A DNA stretch of 64,000 bases, taken from the NCBI RefSeq assembly GCF_964355755.1, contig NC_092673.1:35969648-36033647 (forward strand), written 5' to 3'. Below are positions 55,244-64,000 of the stretch, in pieces. The notes under the pieces were generated by a model. It did not search any database and was not told the DNA's origin. It saw nothing but the letters and a program-made list of their open reading frames with translations. A program made the position numbers and the translations under genes. The stretch's first letter is position 1. Each line of letters begins with the position of its first letter. This DNA comes from Antedon mediterranea. Taxonomy: Eukaryota; Echinodermata; Crinoidea; Comatulida; Antedonidae.

Positions 55244-57907
55244 GTTCTTTATGGAATTTACAATACAAACATTGCAGAATATATGTCCACACACAGTTGA
55301 AACTAGTTGGCGTTGGCGCTTTATCTGAATTAGAAAGAAAAATAAAACAAAATATCAACATTTTTTATTTATTTTTAAGGTACTTTTAATGCAATTATAT
55401 ATTTAGCCCTTGGCTACAATTTGTCACATCAATAAATATGATAAATTTGTATTTACCATTCGTTCACTTTCCATACAAACAGGACAGACAATTTCTTTTC
55501 TTGGTGATGCCAAGGTTTCATCTGTTGATGCATTTAAGGTTTCATTTCTATATAAAACATCAAATCATTTAGATAAAGGAAATATTACTATTAATACTGC
55601 GTGTGTTTCCATAGCCTAAAGTTCTGTCTACACTATCAAACTTTATGTAACATATATTGACATGATGATATTTGGGAACAAACTAGTTTGATAGTGTAGA
55701 CAGAGCTTAAGTAAATGGTGACTGGGAACAAACTACTTTGATAGTGTAGACAGAACTTAAATAAATGGTGACTGGGAACAAACTAGTTTGATAGTGTAGA
55801 CAGAGCTTAAGTAAATGGTGACTGGGAACAAACTAGTTTGATAGTGTAGACAGAGCTTAAAGCCCCATTCCCTACGTTTTTTAGATCTAATTTAAGATCA
55901 CAAACTATATTTAATGTAAAAATAATACTATATGGTCTTATTGCGATAACTTTTTTCGTCTTTAAACGGTTAAAAATGTGAAAAATAAGTCGATTCTAAT
56001 AATTATAGCGGCCCGCTATAAATCCCAAAATGCATTGCGCGCGGATTGATATTTTTGTTTTTCACCTGTAATTCGCCCACTTTTCGATCGATCGTGAGGC
56101 CAAAACAAATGGAAGACTCCTAACTTTTCAGCGAAAATACCGGGTTTTCCCCAATTTGTATCAACGGAGTCTGGCAAAAATAGAAAGACAATTAATGCAG
56201 CAACTATACAACGTCAGGCTAGGTATATAGCTCGCGTACGATGTTCGTACGTTACCGATGTTTACCAGCTAGGCCTACAAAACTAAGCCTAGCTAGGCTA
56301 GGCCTAAGACCGTCCACGAGAGGTCGATCGTCGCGAGCTACTTACGTAGTGCATTGTTTCTCACTTTTTATCATAATTTACCATAAAACGTACATTTAAG
56401 ACAAGGAATGACATGGTTTAATGTTTTTAAAGTGATATATATGTATTATTTTCCAAAAAACGTCCAAAATTGCAGGGAAGGGGTCTTTAAGTAAATGGTG
56501 ACTGGGAACAAACTAGTTTGATAGTGTAGACAGAGCTTAAGTAAATGGTGACTGGGAACAAACTAGTTTGATAGTGTAGACAGAGCTTAAGTAAATGGTG
56601 ACTGGGAACAAACTAGTTTGATAGTGTAGACAGAGCTTAAGTAAATGGTGACTGGGAACAAACTAGTTTGATAGTGTAGACAGAGCTTAAGTAAATGGTG
56701 ACTGGGAACAAACTAGTTTGATAGTGTAGACAGAGCTTAAGTAAATGGTGACTGGGAACAAACTAGTTTGATAGTGTAGACAGAGCTTAAGTAAATGGTG
56801 ACTGAATACAGACTAAAACAGCACTTGTGTAAGAAATGTCTACATATGAGATTCAACAACAGCACTTGTGTAAGAAATGTCTACATATGAGATTCAACAA
56901 CAGCACTTGTGTAAGAAATGTCTACATATGAGATTCAACAACAGCACTTGTGTAAGAAATGTCTACATATGAGATTCAACAACAGCACTTGTGTAAGAAA
57001 TGTCTACATATGAGATTCAACAACAGCACTTGTGTAAGAAATGTCTACATATGAGATTCAACAACAGCACTTGTGTAAGAAATGTCTACATATGAGATTC
57101 AACAACAGCACTTGTGTAAGAAATGTCTACATATGAGATTCAACAACAACAGCAGCAGTTATCTTGCTGATAATATAGTCACCTTTCTGTTAATGTAGGA
57201 TTTGGTAAAATTGGTAAAATCTCTAAATCAGTATCACTATCATCACTAATGAAGGAGATAGCATTCATGTGATGCACAACAGGTGGGCGATTCTCCCTTT
57301 GCAAACTTCGTCTGTTTGCCCTTGATTGCCTTGTTGAATCTAAATTAGATAATTAGAACAATAGCTATTATACACTGAATGAAGGATAGATAGACATTAG
57401 GTGTCTCTAATGGGGCTGTACACGTAATGGATGACTTTTAAAGGCGTATATGTTAGAACAAACAAATAAAACATGCATGCGACACAAGGAAAATGTAACA
57501 TTTCCTATATGGTCATTTATCATGTGGAATGTAGTGTACTTACAACCGGAACAAGGTGTCGTCAAATCTATAAATGCGGTAAATGTGTTGCTAGCTGGCG
57601 GTGATTCTACAGTCAAGTCTATCACTTCTGAACAAAGTAATTTAAAAAAAGGTTAACATCTACAACAACAAGTGGATATAGTAATACATACTCCATTTCT
57701 AGTGTCTAGAGATACCGTTTCAAAGTTTTTGGCTCCTAAATGTCACCACCAGTGACCAGGGTGTATTCATATACAAAGATTACCAACAACTTAACTAGCT
57801 GGTTTCAAATAAATTTTCATAATTGATTTAATTTAGATACCTGTTAAATGTTGTTCATCAATTACTTCAATTGATAAATCTACAATTGCTTCACTGCTAT
57901 TGGCCAT
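55178..57907 (-). CDS. RNF4: RNF4-type SUMO-targeted RING ubiquitin ligase, complete
   Basis: Five coding exons on minus: 57907-57841, 57627-57544, 57339-57183, 55547-55457, 55324-55178 (TGA). Sum 546 nt, 181 aa (human 190). Phases match (1,1,2,0). The N-terminus MANSSEAIVDLSIEVID and the next exon carry SUMO-interacting motifs: IVDLS, VIDLT and FIDLT. Then an acidic ISDDSDTDLE, and a C-terminal C3HC4 RING: CPVC, STVCGHIFCNVCIVNSIK and KCPTCRKK, ending TLKQFHPIFL, close to the RNF4 end KRYHPIYI. RNF4 ubiquitylates poly-SUMO chains in the nucleus, for example in PML and DNA-damage control (family knowledge). CCAG at ~57959 may be the acceptor of a 5' UTR exon. A 1.5-kb satellite and MITE complex sits in the intron between exons 3 and 4. 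Confidence 0.94.
55617..56805. repeat. 50-bp satellite made from a MITE terminus
   Basis: A short MITE (55617-55709) is followed by tandem units of GTAAATGGTGACTGGGAACA, AACTAGTTTGATAGTGTAGA, CAGAGCTTAA. Each unit carries the right inverted end of the AGCTCTGTCTACAC family. There are about four units before and six or seven after a 626-bp insertion (55861-56486). Confidence 0.94.
55861..56486. mobile_element. Complete TTAA-target MITE inserted in the 50-bp satellite
   Basis: It starts AGCCCCATTCCCTACG and ends GCAGGGAAGGGGTCT, with TTAA at 55857-55860 and 56487-56490. Every neighbouring satellite unit shows the empty site GAGCTTAAGTAA, so the target duplication is proved within the sequence. 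Same family as 7589-8211 and 1-239. Confidence 0.95.
56806..57146. repeat. 41-bp minisatellite, about 8 copies
   Basis: The unit is AACAACAGCACTTGTGTAAG, AAATGTCTACATATGAGATT, C. It abuts the 50-bp satellite and ends ~40 bases from the RNF4 exon at 57183, close to its donor. Confidence 0.95.
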
Positions 57908-57959
57908 ATTGTAGTTTGGTTTAACAAAATGCAACTTCTCTTCTTGAACTAGGCTATAT

Positions 57960-59289
57960 CTGGCAAAACAAACAATTCTCTAATAAGTTTAAAAACTATG
58001 TAGGCTAGCACTAGGCTAGCTAGTACTAGTAGTACAACTGAATCTGTCCAATCTTTCAAAATAAATAAGACACCACCACGCCAAATTCCTTATTTTATTA
58101 ATAATAATATTAATAATAAATATGTTATTGTTAATATGATATGGGATGATAAGGACATTAAGTCTAGCAGTAATCTTAAAAACATAAATTCACTTAGGCT
58201 GGCCTCTCTAGACCCGAATTTAGATTAACGTTGCCGCGTGTGAGTGTAGTATAGGCCTAGGTAGGATATCTCCTGAGGATTAGCTCTAGGCTGGGCTAGG
58301 CCTAGGCCTAGCCTTAATTATTATAGGCCGACGAAAATGTCAGAATTAATTATGACGTATATGGGACTGCATGGTTGCTGCATGCAGTGTTACTGTTAGG
58401 CCTAGCCTATTCACTGCATGCAGTGTTAGGCCTAGCCTAGTAGGCTTAAAAGCATGCTTATGATACGATGTTTCAATGTACCTTAGTCATAATTTAGGCA
58501 AAAAAAATCGGATCGTTTTCCGTCGCTGTGAGTTTAGGCTAGTCGGTTCGTCCTCTAGAAGTAGAAGAAGAAAAGCTCTCCCTGAAGAGCAATGGAGCAT
58601 GCAATAAAAAAACAAAAAAAAACAAAAACAATTATTAAGTACCGCCCTCAACGTCAACGTACAAGCCAGACTGTTAGTGAGAGGCATGCGATTCTTTGGA
58701 GACAGCCCTACAGAAATGCAGTTTACACTCTTCGTACTGACTCTTTTATTCAATAGTATATTCATCTTTATGGTATCTATTATTAGTAGCCAATATACAA
58801 TAGTAAAATGTAAAACTCATTTTTATTGGGCCTCACGCGTCGTCGATGTATATGGGTCATGCTACCAGGAACTAAAATGCGTAGGCTAGGCCGGCCTAGT
58901 TATTTCTCTGAAATAAAAGAATAAACGATAGCTGTATTCAATTTAAACAAAAAAAGAGAAACAAAAATGGTTAGAGATTCGAACCACAGCTAGAGGAGAG
59001 AGTATGACTGAACCACACTATACTGAGCCACAATGTACACGAATAATTTAGACTTACATCCATAAATACTGTATGCATATTCATGACCGTAATTTTGAGA
59101 GAACGAAACTTGCATTAATAATTTCGCAAACAAGATAACTGGAGCGTTGTGCTGAAGTTAAGATGGTATTGAAAAGAAGTTGAATAGAAGCCCATACAAG
59201 AGTACTAAAAAAATGAAGAAGCACATGGGCTTCTTTTCGAGGTTTTATGGTAGTCTGTTTAATTGGGGAAATGTATGCCACACAAATTT
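57960..59289. other. RNF4 upstream flank, no supported gene
   Basis: Contains many AGGCCTA words around 58250-58450. It also has a fragment with ATTCGAACCACAGCTAGAGG (~58977) resembling the tRNA-like part of the 16.1-kb repeat, and a 70-codon plus frame at 58677 with a hydrophobic stretch but no family I recognise. Confidence 0.4.
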
Positions 59290-59770
59290 TAAAAAAAGGT
59301 CCACTTGTATCTCTCTTTCAAAATAAAAGAAAAACAATCATTTTCCATAAAAAAAAATCCTGTAGAGGTTCGAACCCAGGTCTGAGAGAACTCAAAACTG
59401 AGCATTGCCCGTTACGCCACAAAGTACGTGACTGAACAGCTGATAATAGTCTATTTATACGTGTATTACGTAATTCATCATTACGTCATAAATATCATAT
59501 TAACCATGACCAATGTTGACAACACGTATGTTGTAGGTTTGATTCCCACGCTGGTCGGTGGAATAGAGTTAAAGCTATGCGAGCAACTGTGTTTGCGGTT
59601 CACATAATTATATGTCTCCCTTTCCACAAAAGGCTGTGGCAGGGCCTTTGTGATAAGGCAGGAAGAGCACATTTAACATCTTTTTTTTATTCTAATTTTT
59701 TTTTTCAACCTGTATTCGATCTCGTAAATTTTATGTTTGCCGCCCTCAATTTTAAAAGAAATTGAATTTA
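59290..59770 (+). mobile_element. Second copy of the composite tRNA-like repeat
   Basis: It reads TATCTCTCTTTCAAAATAAA, GGTTCGAACCCAGG, then TTTGATTCCCACGCTGGTCG, TAAAGCTATGCGAGC and CTCGTAAATTTTATGTTTGC plus CGCCCTCAA. This is the same order as 19517 back to 18950 on minus. It supports a single repeat family of roughly 500-570 bp. No coding frame is convincing. Confidence 0.65.
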
Positions 59771-59954
59771 TATTTTCATCGCAGGTGAACGAAACGGTTA
59801 TTTCAATATATCCGTTTCATGCATGATATTTTTTGTACTAATATGTTTATGAATAACAGTTTATGGTAGTACAGTATAATAATTATCCGAGAATATATGT
59901 TTTAAACATCATTTAAGCATAATTTTGACATATAATTTTAGAAAATATAGCATA

Positions 59955-60220
59955 ATCTGGCATAATTTTGAAAAACTAATTCTGAAGCATATTTCCCATG
60001 ATCTAGCATTTTTTATAGCGTAATTGTAACCAAATATACACATTGTATAATGATGTTTTATGTGCCATAAAAGCGCCAAACAAAAAGTTATCCAGGTATT
60101 TTTGGTTAAATAAACTTTTTGTTTAGCCTTCCGCTTTTGTGGCACATAAAACATCATTATATGTTTTGGTGACATTTGGCCATAATTGTTCCTAGCATAA
60201 CCTGGCATAATACTGTGCTG
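59955..60220. repeat. Palindromic element around a ~45-bp inverted repeat
   Basis: AATGATGTTTTATGTGCCAT...CAAACAAAAAGTT (~60048-60092) is mirrored by AACTTTTTGTTT...GGCACATAAAACATCATT (~60113-60160). CATAATCTGGCATAA-type words occur on both sides. Confidence 0.8.
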
Positions 60221-60299
60221 CCACCTAGCACATCAAAGATCAATCTGATGTCGGAACCTACCCCAAAGGCTGTACGTGGGAAGGCCTTACTAACTATGT

Positions 60300-61716
60300 T
60301 TGCTTTTATTAGGTGATCATTTAGAATAAAATGATCACCTATTGTTATTGTATGAAATCTTTATTTGGTTATCCGCAACGAAGTTGCAGGATAACCTCTT
60401 GTGATTGTACGAAATCATCATCATCTTTTTTGTCATCTTCTTTCTTTCTGTATGATTTTTGTGTAACGCTTTTCTCTAAAACTTGCAAACATAACATTTT
60501 GTTAACTATGTTAACATTTTGACATTCACGTAACGTCGTCAAGCAAAGCTTTTCATGATGTTTACAATTGCGCAACGCGACGTACGCGCGATTTAACGAT
60601 TTTCTCGTATTTAACATATGTTGAAAACCAAATAACATTTTAAAGTGAAACTTTGCAAAAGTTTAATTTATATCATGCGCTAACTGTCTGTTGAAAAAAA
60701 ATTGCGTGTTTTACACAAAGTTATGCGCGCACGCGCATTTAAAATTTCAAAATGCGCAAAATTAATTTCTAATCAACTTTCTACGCGTTTCATGTCGTTT
60801 TAAGCATGTAAAAAATTCCCACGCGTGGGCACATTTTTACGTGTGCGGTGCGCACGTAGCATTGAAAACGTATTTTTCGCGTGATTTATGTTTTTCCAGC
60901 TTTTTCTAGTAATTTTACCAAATTTTAAACAATTTCGACTTAAAGATACGTCATACGAGCACGTCCAATTGGACAATTTGCGCGCGTTTTTTATGAAAAG
61001 GTTAAAAAATTCGTTTAAAATATGCCTTTTTTTAAACAGTCGTAATTTCTAAACTAGACGGTCAAATTTTTGTGGATGACATATTCTGGAAGTAGATGAG
61101 TTTTAGATATCGGATCAGGTATTAATATGGCTAACCGGACATTGTGACGTCATCATATGGCCACGCAAACATAAAATTTAGGATTTTTGTATCTTTCGTC
61201 ATAGCTCATCACATTGAATAGAGCGCATCTCCACTTATCCGTTTTCCATTTTAACCCCGATTTTGATATTGTCTAGGTCAATCAAGTGTCTTTCGCATGA
61301 GTTAAAAATATTTTAATTTTTTTGACGTCATCATGCCTAAAAATTTAAATGACGTGTGGCATTAATTTCATCTTTACAGTAAATTTTAATCTGTTATAGC
61401 TCGTAAGAAAAAAATGTGATAATCACGATTAAAACTTTTTCTGGAAGCTATTGGATTGTAGATACGAAATTATGTAAAAATGTTGCCAATCGGATGTTGT
61501 GACGTCATCATATGGCCAGTTAAATAAAAAAGGTCGTATTTTCATCTTTTGCGTCATAATTCATTACATTTAAAAGAGCGCGCATCAATATTTCACGTAT
61601 TCAAATTTCTTCTACACGCTAATACGTTGTTGCTGAGATAATTTCCTTTCGGAATTGCTACCTTCGCGTTTCATTTTAAAACCGTCAACATGTTAAAAAA
61701 TTGCAATAAATAGCGG
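60300..61716. other. CpG-rich non-coding stretch with short palindromes and a ~350-bp degenerate repeat
   Basis: Begins with AGGTGATCATTT/AAATGATCACCT and GGTTATCC-GCAAC/GTTGC-GGATAACC palindromes (60311-60397). GTGACGTCATCATATGGCC occurs at ~61144 and ~61499, each followed by CATAGCTCATCACATT / CATAATTCATTACATT and AGAGCGC. There is no long frame. It could be the tail of a large transposon; I cannot name it. Confidence 0.5.
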
Positions 61717-64000
61717 GTCCCGTAATTAATAAATAATAAATAATAAATGAAAACTTATATAGCGCCGGTATCCTCCACCCATGTGGCGCTCATGGCGCTT
61801 TGTGCATTAACAACGTGCGAGAACATCAGCGAATAGCGACGTCTTTAGGTTGGTCTTGAAACTGTTTAGACTAGTTGAGCATTTAACTGTTGCTGGTAAG
61901 CTGTTCCATACACTTGCGGCCGCAACGTAAAAAGATCTCTGACCCCACTGATTTTTCGCTCTACGCTCTTGAAGAAGGTTTTGTGACAATGATCGTAGGC
62001 CTCTGCGGGATGATTCGTAACGATCCACAAGGTCAGATAAATAAGCAGGAGCACTGTCATTTAGGATCTTGAATACAAACAACGCAAGTTTGTACTTAAT
62101 ACGTTGTTGAACAGGCAACCAATGCAAATCCATCAGGACAGGAGTTATGTGAGCGTTTGATTTTGTATAAGTTACAATTCTAGCTGCCATATTTTGCAAG
62201 CGCTGCAAACGTTGTATTTGAGATTTTGGTATGCCAAACAACAAGGCATTACCAATGTCAATTTTAGAAGTGACAAATGAGTGTACAATCAATTCAGCTG
62301 TTTTCTTGTTAAGATTACCGCGAATACGACCAAGGTTCCTAATCGATATGCATGCTGCTTTGGATACAGTTGTTATTTGTGCTTCCATAGTGAGATTACT
62401 ATCCAGCATGATTCCCAGATTCCGGACCACCGATGAGGGAGCGATGTTAGAGTTTCCGATTCTGATATGTGTGATGTTGATTTTGGAGATGTTACATTTA
62501 GACCCGACGATAATAAACTCTGTCTTTCCATCATTCAACTTTAGGTAATTTGTTGTCATCCAATTGCGAACATCTTCTATACAGGCTTCCATCTTACTGA
62601 TTGCTGCAGCAACATCCCTTTGCACTGGATTTACTGACACATAAATCTGTGTATCATCTGCATAGAAATGGAAATGTAGACTGTGTTTGCGAATAATGTC
62701 ACCAAGGGGAAGCGTATAAATGGAAAACTGGCCAGGCCCAATTACTGACCCCTGTGGTACACCATATTCCAGGCAAGCTTCATCTGAGAATGCATCATTG
62801 ATACAGACTAGCTGACGTCTTCCTGTAAGATATGACTGGAACCAGTTAAGAGCAACACCATTTATGCCAATGCGATTTCTCAGACGGGTTATCAGTCTTT
62901 GGTGATCAACTGTATCAAACGCTGCTGACAAATCCAACAACACCAATAGCGTTATTTTCCCATCATTCATTCCTTGTAACAAATCATTCTGTACCTTTAA
63001 AAGGAAACTCTCCGTGCTATGACATGCACGATATGCCGACTGGTAATTCTCATTTAAATTATGCTTTTGAAGATATGGAGTAATGCGTGATGTCACTACA
63101 CGCTCCAGAGTCTTTCCAAGAAAAGAAAGATTCGACACCGGGCGGTAATTTTTCAGCGTGTTATGATCCAAGTTTTGCTTTTTTATTAAAGGACGAACGT
63201 GAGCAATTTTCAGTTCATCTGGCACTATGCCGGTATTAAGAGAATGGTTAATGATTTCCGTTATTATTGGAACGACTGCGTCTATACACTTCTTCAGTAT
63301 AGAAGTAGGAACTGGATCTAACCTGCATGATTTTGTTGGTGATTTCATCAGAATGTTGCGGATCTCATCTTGAGATGCTGGTGTAAATGTTGTGAGATGC
63401 TGATGAACTGCTGTCACAGGCTCATTAAATGACATGTCATCAATCTTGAAGTCGTCTCTGATGATCTTGATCTTGTCTGTGAAAAACTGACAGAACCTGT
63501 TCGCAAGATCTAAGTCAGAAAGACTATCTGGGAGAGGTGATACCTGGCGATGATGAAGGAGTTGGTTAACAATTTTAAAAAGTCCTTTCTGATCTGCTGC
63601 ATGTTCTTCACACAAGCCAATGTAGTAGTTGGCCTTTGCCTTTCTTACCATGGAATTTACATTCCTCTTCTGTGCAATGTAAGCTTGACGATCTATTTCC
63701 AGATGAGAGATTCTCCATTTCTTTTCAAGCTTACGCTTTGTTCTTTTCTCAGCATAGATGTCACTGTTATACCAACTAGTGTTTGGTCGGACCTTAACTG
63801 TTCTCTTTTTCGGTGGTGCGTGTTTGTCAAGAAGTTCACTCAAAGTGGTGACATATAGTCGTACTTTACTTGATAAATCAAGATTTGAGAGCGAAGTTCC
63901 GAGATCAGACTGTGTGATATCTTTACATAATGTCTCAAAATTTATAGCATTCCAATGACGAGTTTCGATGGATTTAGTGATTACCGGTGGCTTCTTGATA
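61717..64000 (-). mobile_element. CR1/L2-like LINE, 3' part, continues past window end
   Basis: On minus, the reverse-transcriptase frame ends at 61807 and is followed by a short 3' UTR with GCGCCACATGGGTGGAGGAT, then GGCGCTATATAAGT and a terminal (ATTT)ATT-type simple repeat near 61717-61745. Such tails are usual for CR1/L2-group LINEs. The 5' part lies outside. Confidence 0.88.
61807..64000 (-). CDS. Non-LTR retrotransposon polyprotein, reverse transcriptase part (partial at N-terminus)
   Basis: An intact frame from the window edge to a stop at 61807, about 730 residues. The linker SELLDKHAPPKKRTVKVRP follows the endonuclease domain, which would lie beyond 64000. RT motifs in order: NYRPVSNLSFLGKTLE, LDLSAAFDTVDH (motif A aspartates), YGVPQGSVIGPG (motif B) and FYADDTQIY (motif C, catalytic YADD), then NYLKLNDGKTEF. 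The C-terminal end VWNSLPATVKCSTSLNSFK is common in CR1/L2/Rex-type LINEs. No stop or frameshift is seen in the visible part, so it may be recent. The frame is open upstream of any ATG, which is why I run it to the edge. Confidence 0.9.
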   Translation of the reverse strand, partial: IKKPPVITKSIETRHWNAINFETLCKDITQSDLGTSLSNLDLSSKVRLYVTTLSELLDKHAPPKKRTVKVRPNTSWYNSDIYAEKRTKRKLEKKWRISHLEIDRQAYIAQKRNVNSMVRKAKANYYIGLCEEHAADQKGLFKIVNQLLHHRQVSPLPDSLSDLDLANRFCQFFTDKIKIIRDDFKIDDMSFNEPVTAVHQHLTTFTPASQDEIRNILMKSPTKSCRLDPVPTSILKKCIDAVVPIITEIINHSLNTGIVPDELKIAHVRPLIKKQNLDHNTLKNYRPVSNLSFLGKTLERVVTSRITPYLQKHNLNENYQSAYRACHSTESFLLKVQNDLLQGMNDGKITLLVLLDLSAAFDTVDHQRLITRLRNRIGINGVALNWFQSYLTGRRQLVCINDAFSDEACLEYGVPQGSVIGPGQFSIYTLPLGDIIRKHSLHFHFYADDTQIYVSVNPVQRDVAAAISKMEACIEDVRNWMTTNYLKLNDGKTEFIIVGSKCNISKINITHIRIGNSNIAPSSVVRNLGIMLDSNLTMEAQITTVSKAACISIRNLGRIRGNLNKKTAELIVHSFVTSKIDIGNALLFGIPKSQIQRLQRLQNMAARIVTYTKSNAHITPVLMDLHWLPVQQRIKYKLALFVFKILNDSAPAYLSDLVDRYESSRRGLRSLSQNLLQERRAKNQWGQRSFYVAAASVWNSLPATVKCSTSLNSFKTNLKTSLFADVLARC

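Noticed and set aside
58677-58889. Small membrane-protein gene (70 codons, hydrophobic stretch)
   Set aside because: No homologue recognised, no splice or polyadenylation context, and length within chance for this AT-rich DNA.

Overview
This is animal nuclear DNA. It is AT-rich, the genes have many introns with GT-AG boundaries and phase-matched exons, and mobile elements and tandem repeats fill the introns. The protein matches below are to conserved animal families. Together with frequent AGGCCTA-type words, they suggest a marine invertebrate deuterostome, most likely an echinoderm. That taxonomic placement is inference. I found no bacterial operon, CRISPR array or virus.

Layout: (1) 1-12 kb, a CREBRF orthologue on + (coding exons 4573-11978, plus a phase-compatible upstream exon at 540-930 of uncertain ownership). 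(2) 12-20 kb, its 3' flank, a broken TRIM-like B-box fragment and a nest of transposons, including a hAT-type element with a perfect 8-bp target duplication. (3) 20037-35353, a complete WDR11 orthologue on + (24 coding exons, 1,310 aa by my splicing), with one GC-AG intron. (4) 37704-47359, a complete SLC39A13/ZIP13 zinc transporter on + (9 coding exons, 398 aa). (5) 52323-49043, a PRELID1 orthologue on - (3 exons, 204 aa). (6) 53403-54215, an intronless short-chain dehydrogenase/reductase on +. (7) 57907-55178, an RNF4-type SUMO-targeted ubiquitin ligase on - (5 coding exons, 181 aa). (8) 58-64 kb, repeats, ending in the C-terminal part of a CR1/L2-like LINE on - that runs off the window.

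The genes are unrelated housekeeping or regulatory genes: a stress-linked bZIP-like regulator, a Golgi/cilium WD protein, a zinc transporter, a mitochondrial lipid-transfer protein, an oxidoreductase and a ubiquitin ligase. I see no functional cluster. PRELID1 and the SDR are divergent, about 1.1 kb apart. ZIP13/PRELID1 and SDR/RNF4 are convergent.

The most unusual content is structural. Minisatellites have grown across exon-intron junctions: a 72-bp array in CREBRF copies the exon end and its splice donor about 11 times. Transposon insertions into tandem arrays or older repeats expose clean empty sites (TTAA, TTA, TWA and 8-bp targets). A 2.06-kb foldback element has terminal repeats that are themselves tandem arrays. 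One MITE terminus has been amplified into a satellite that was then split by another MITE. All exon boundaries were read by eye from homology, phase and splice consensus; no transcript data were available.
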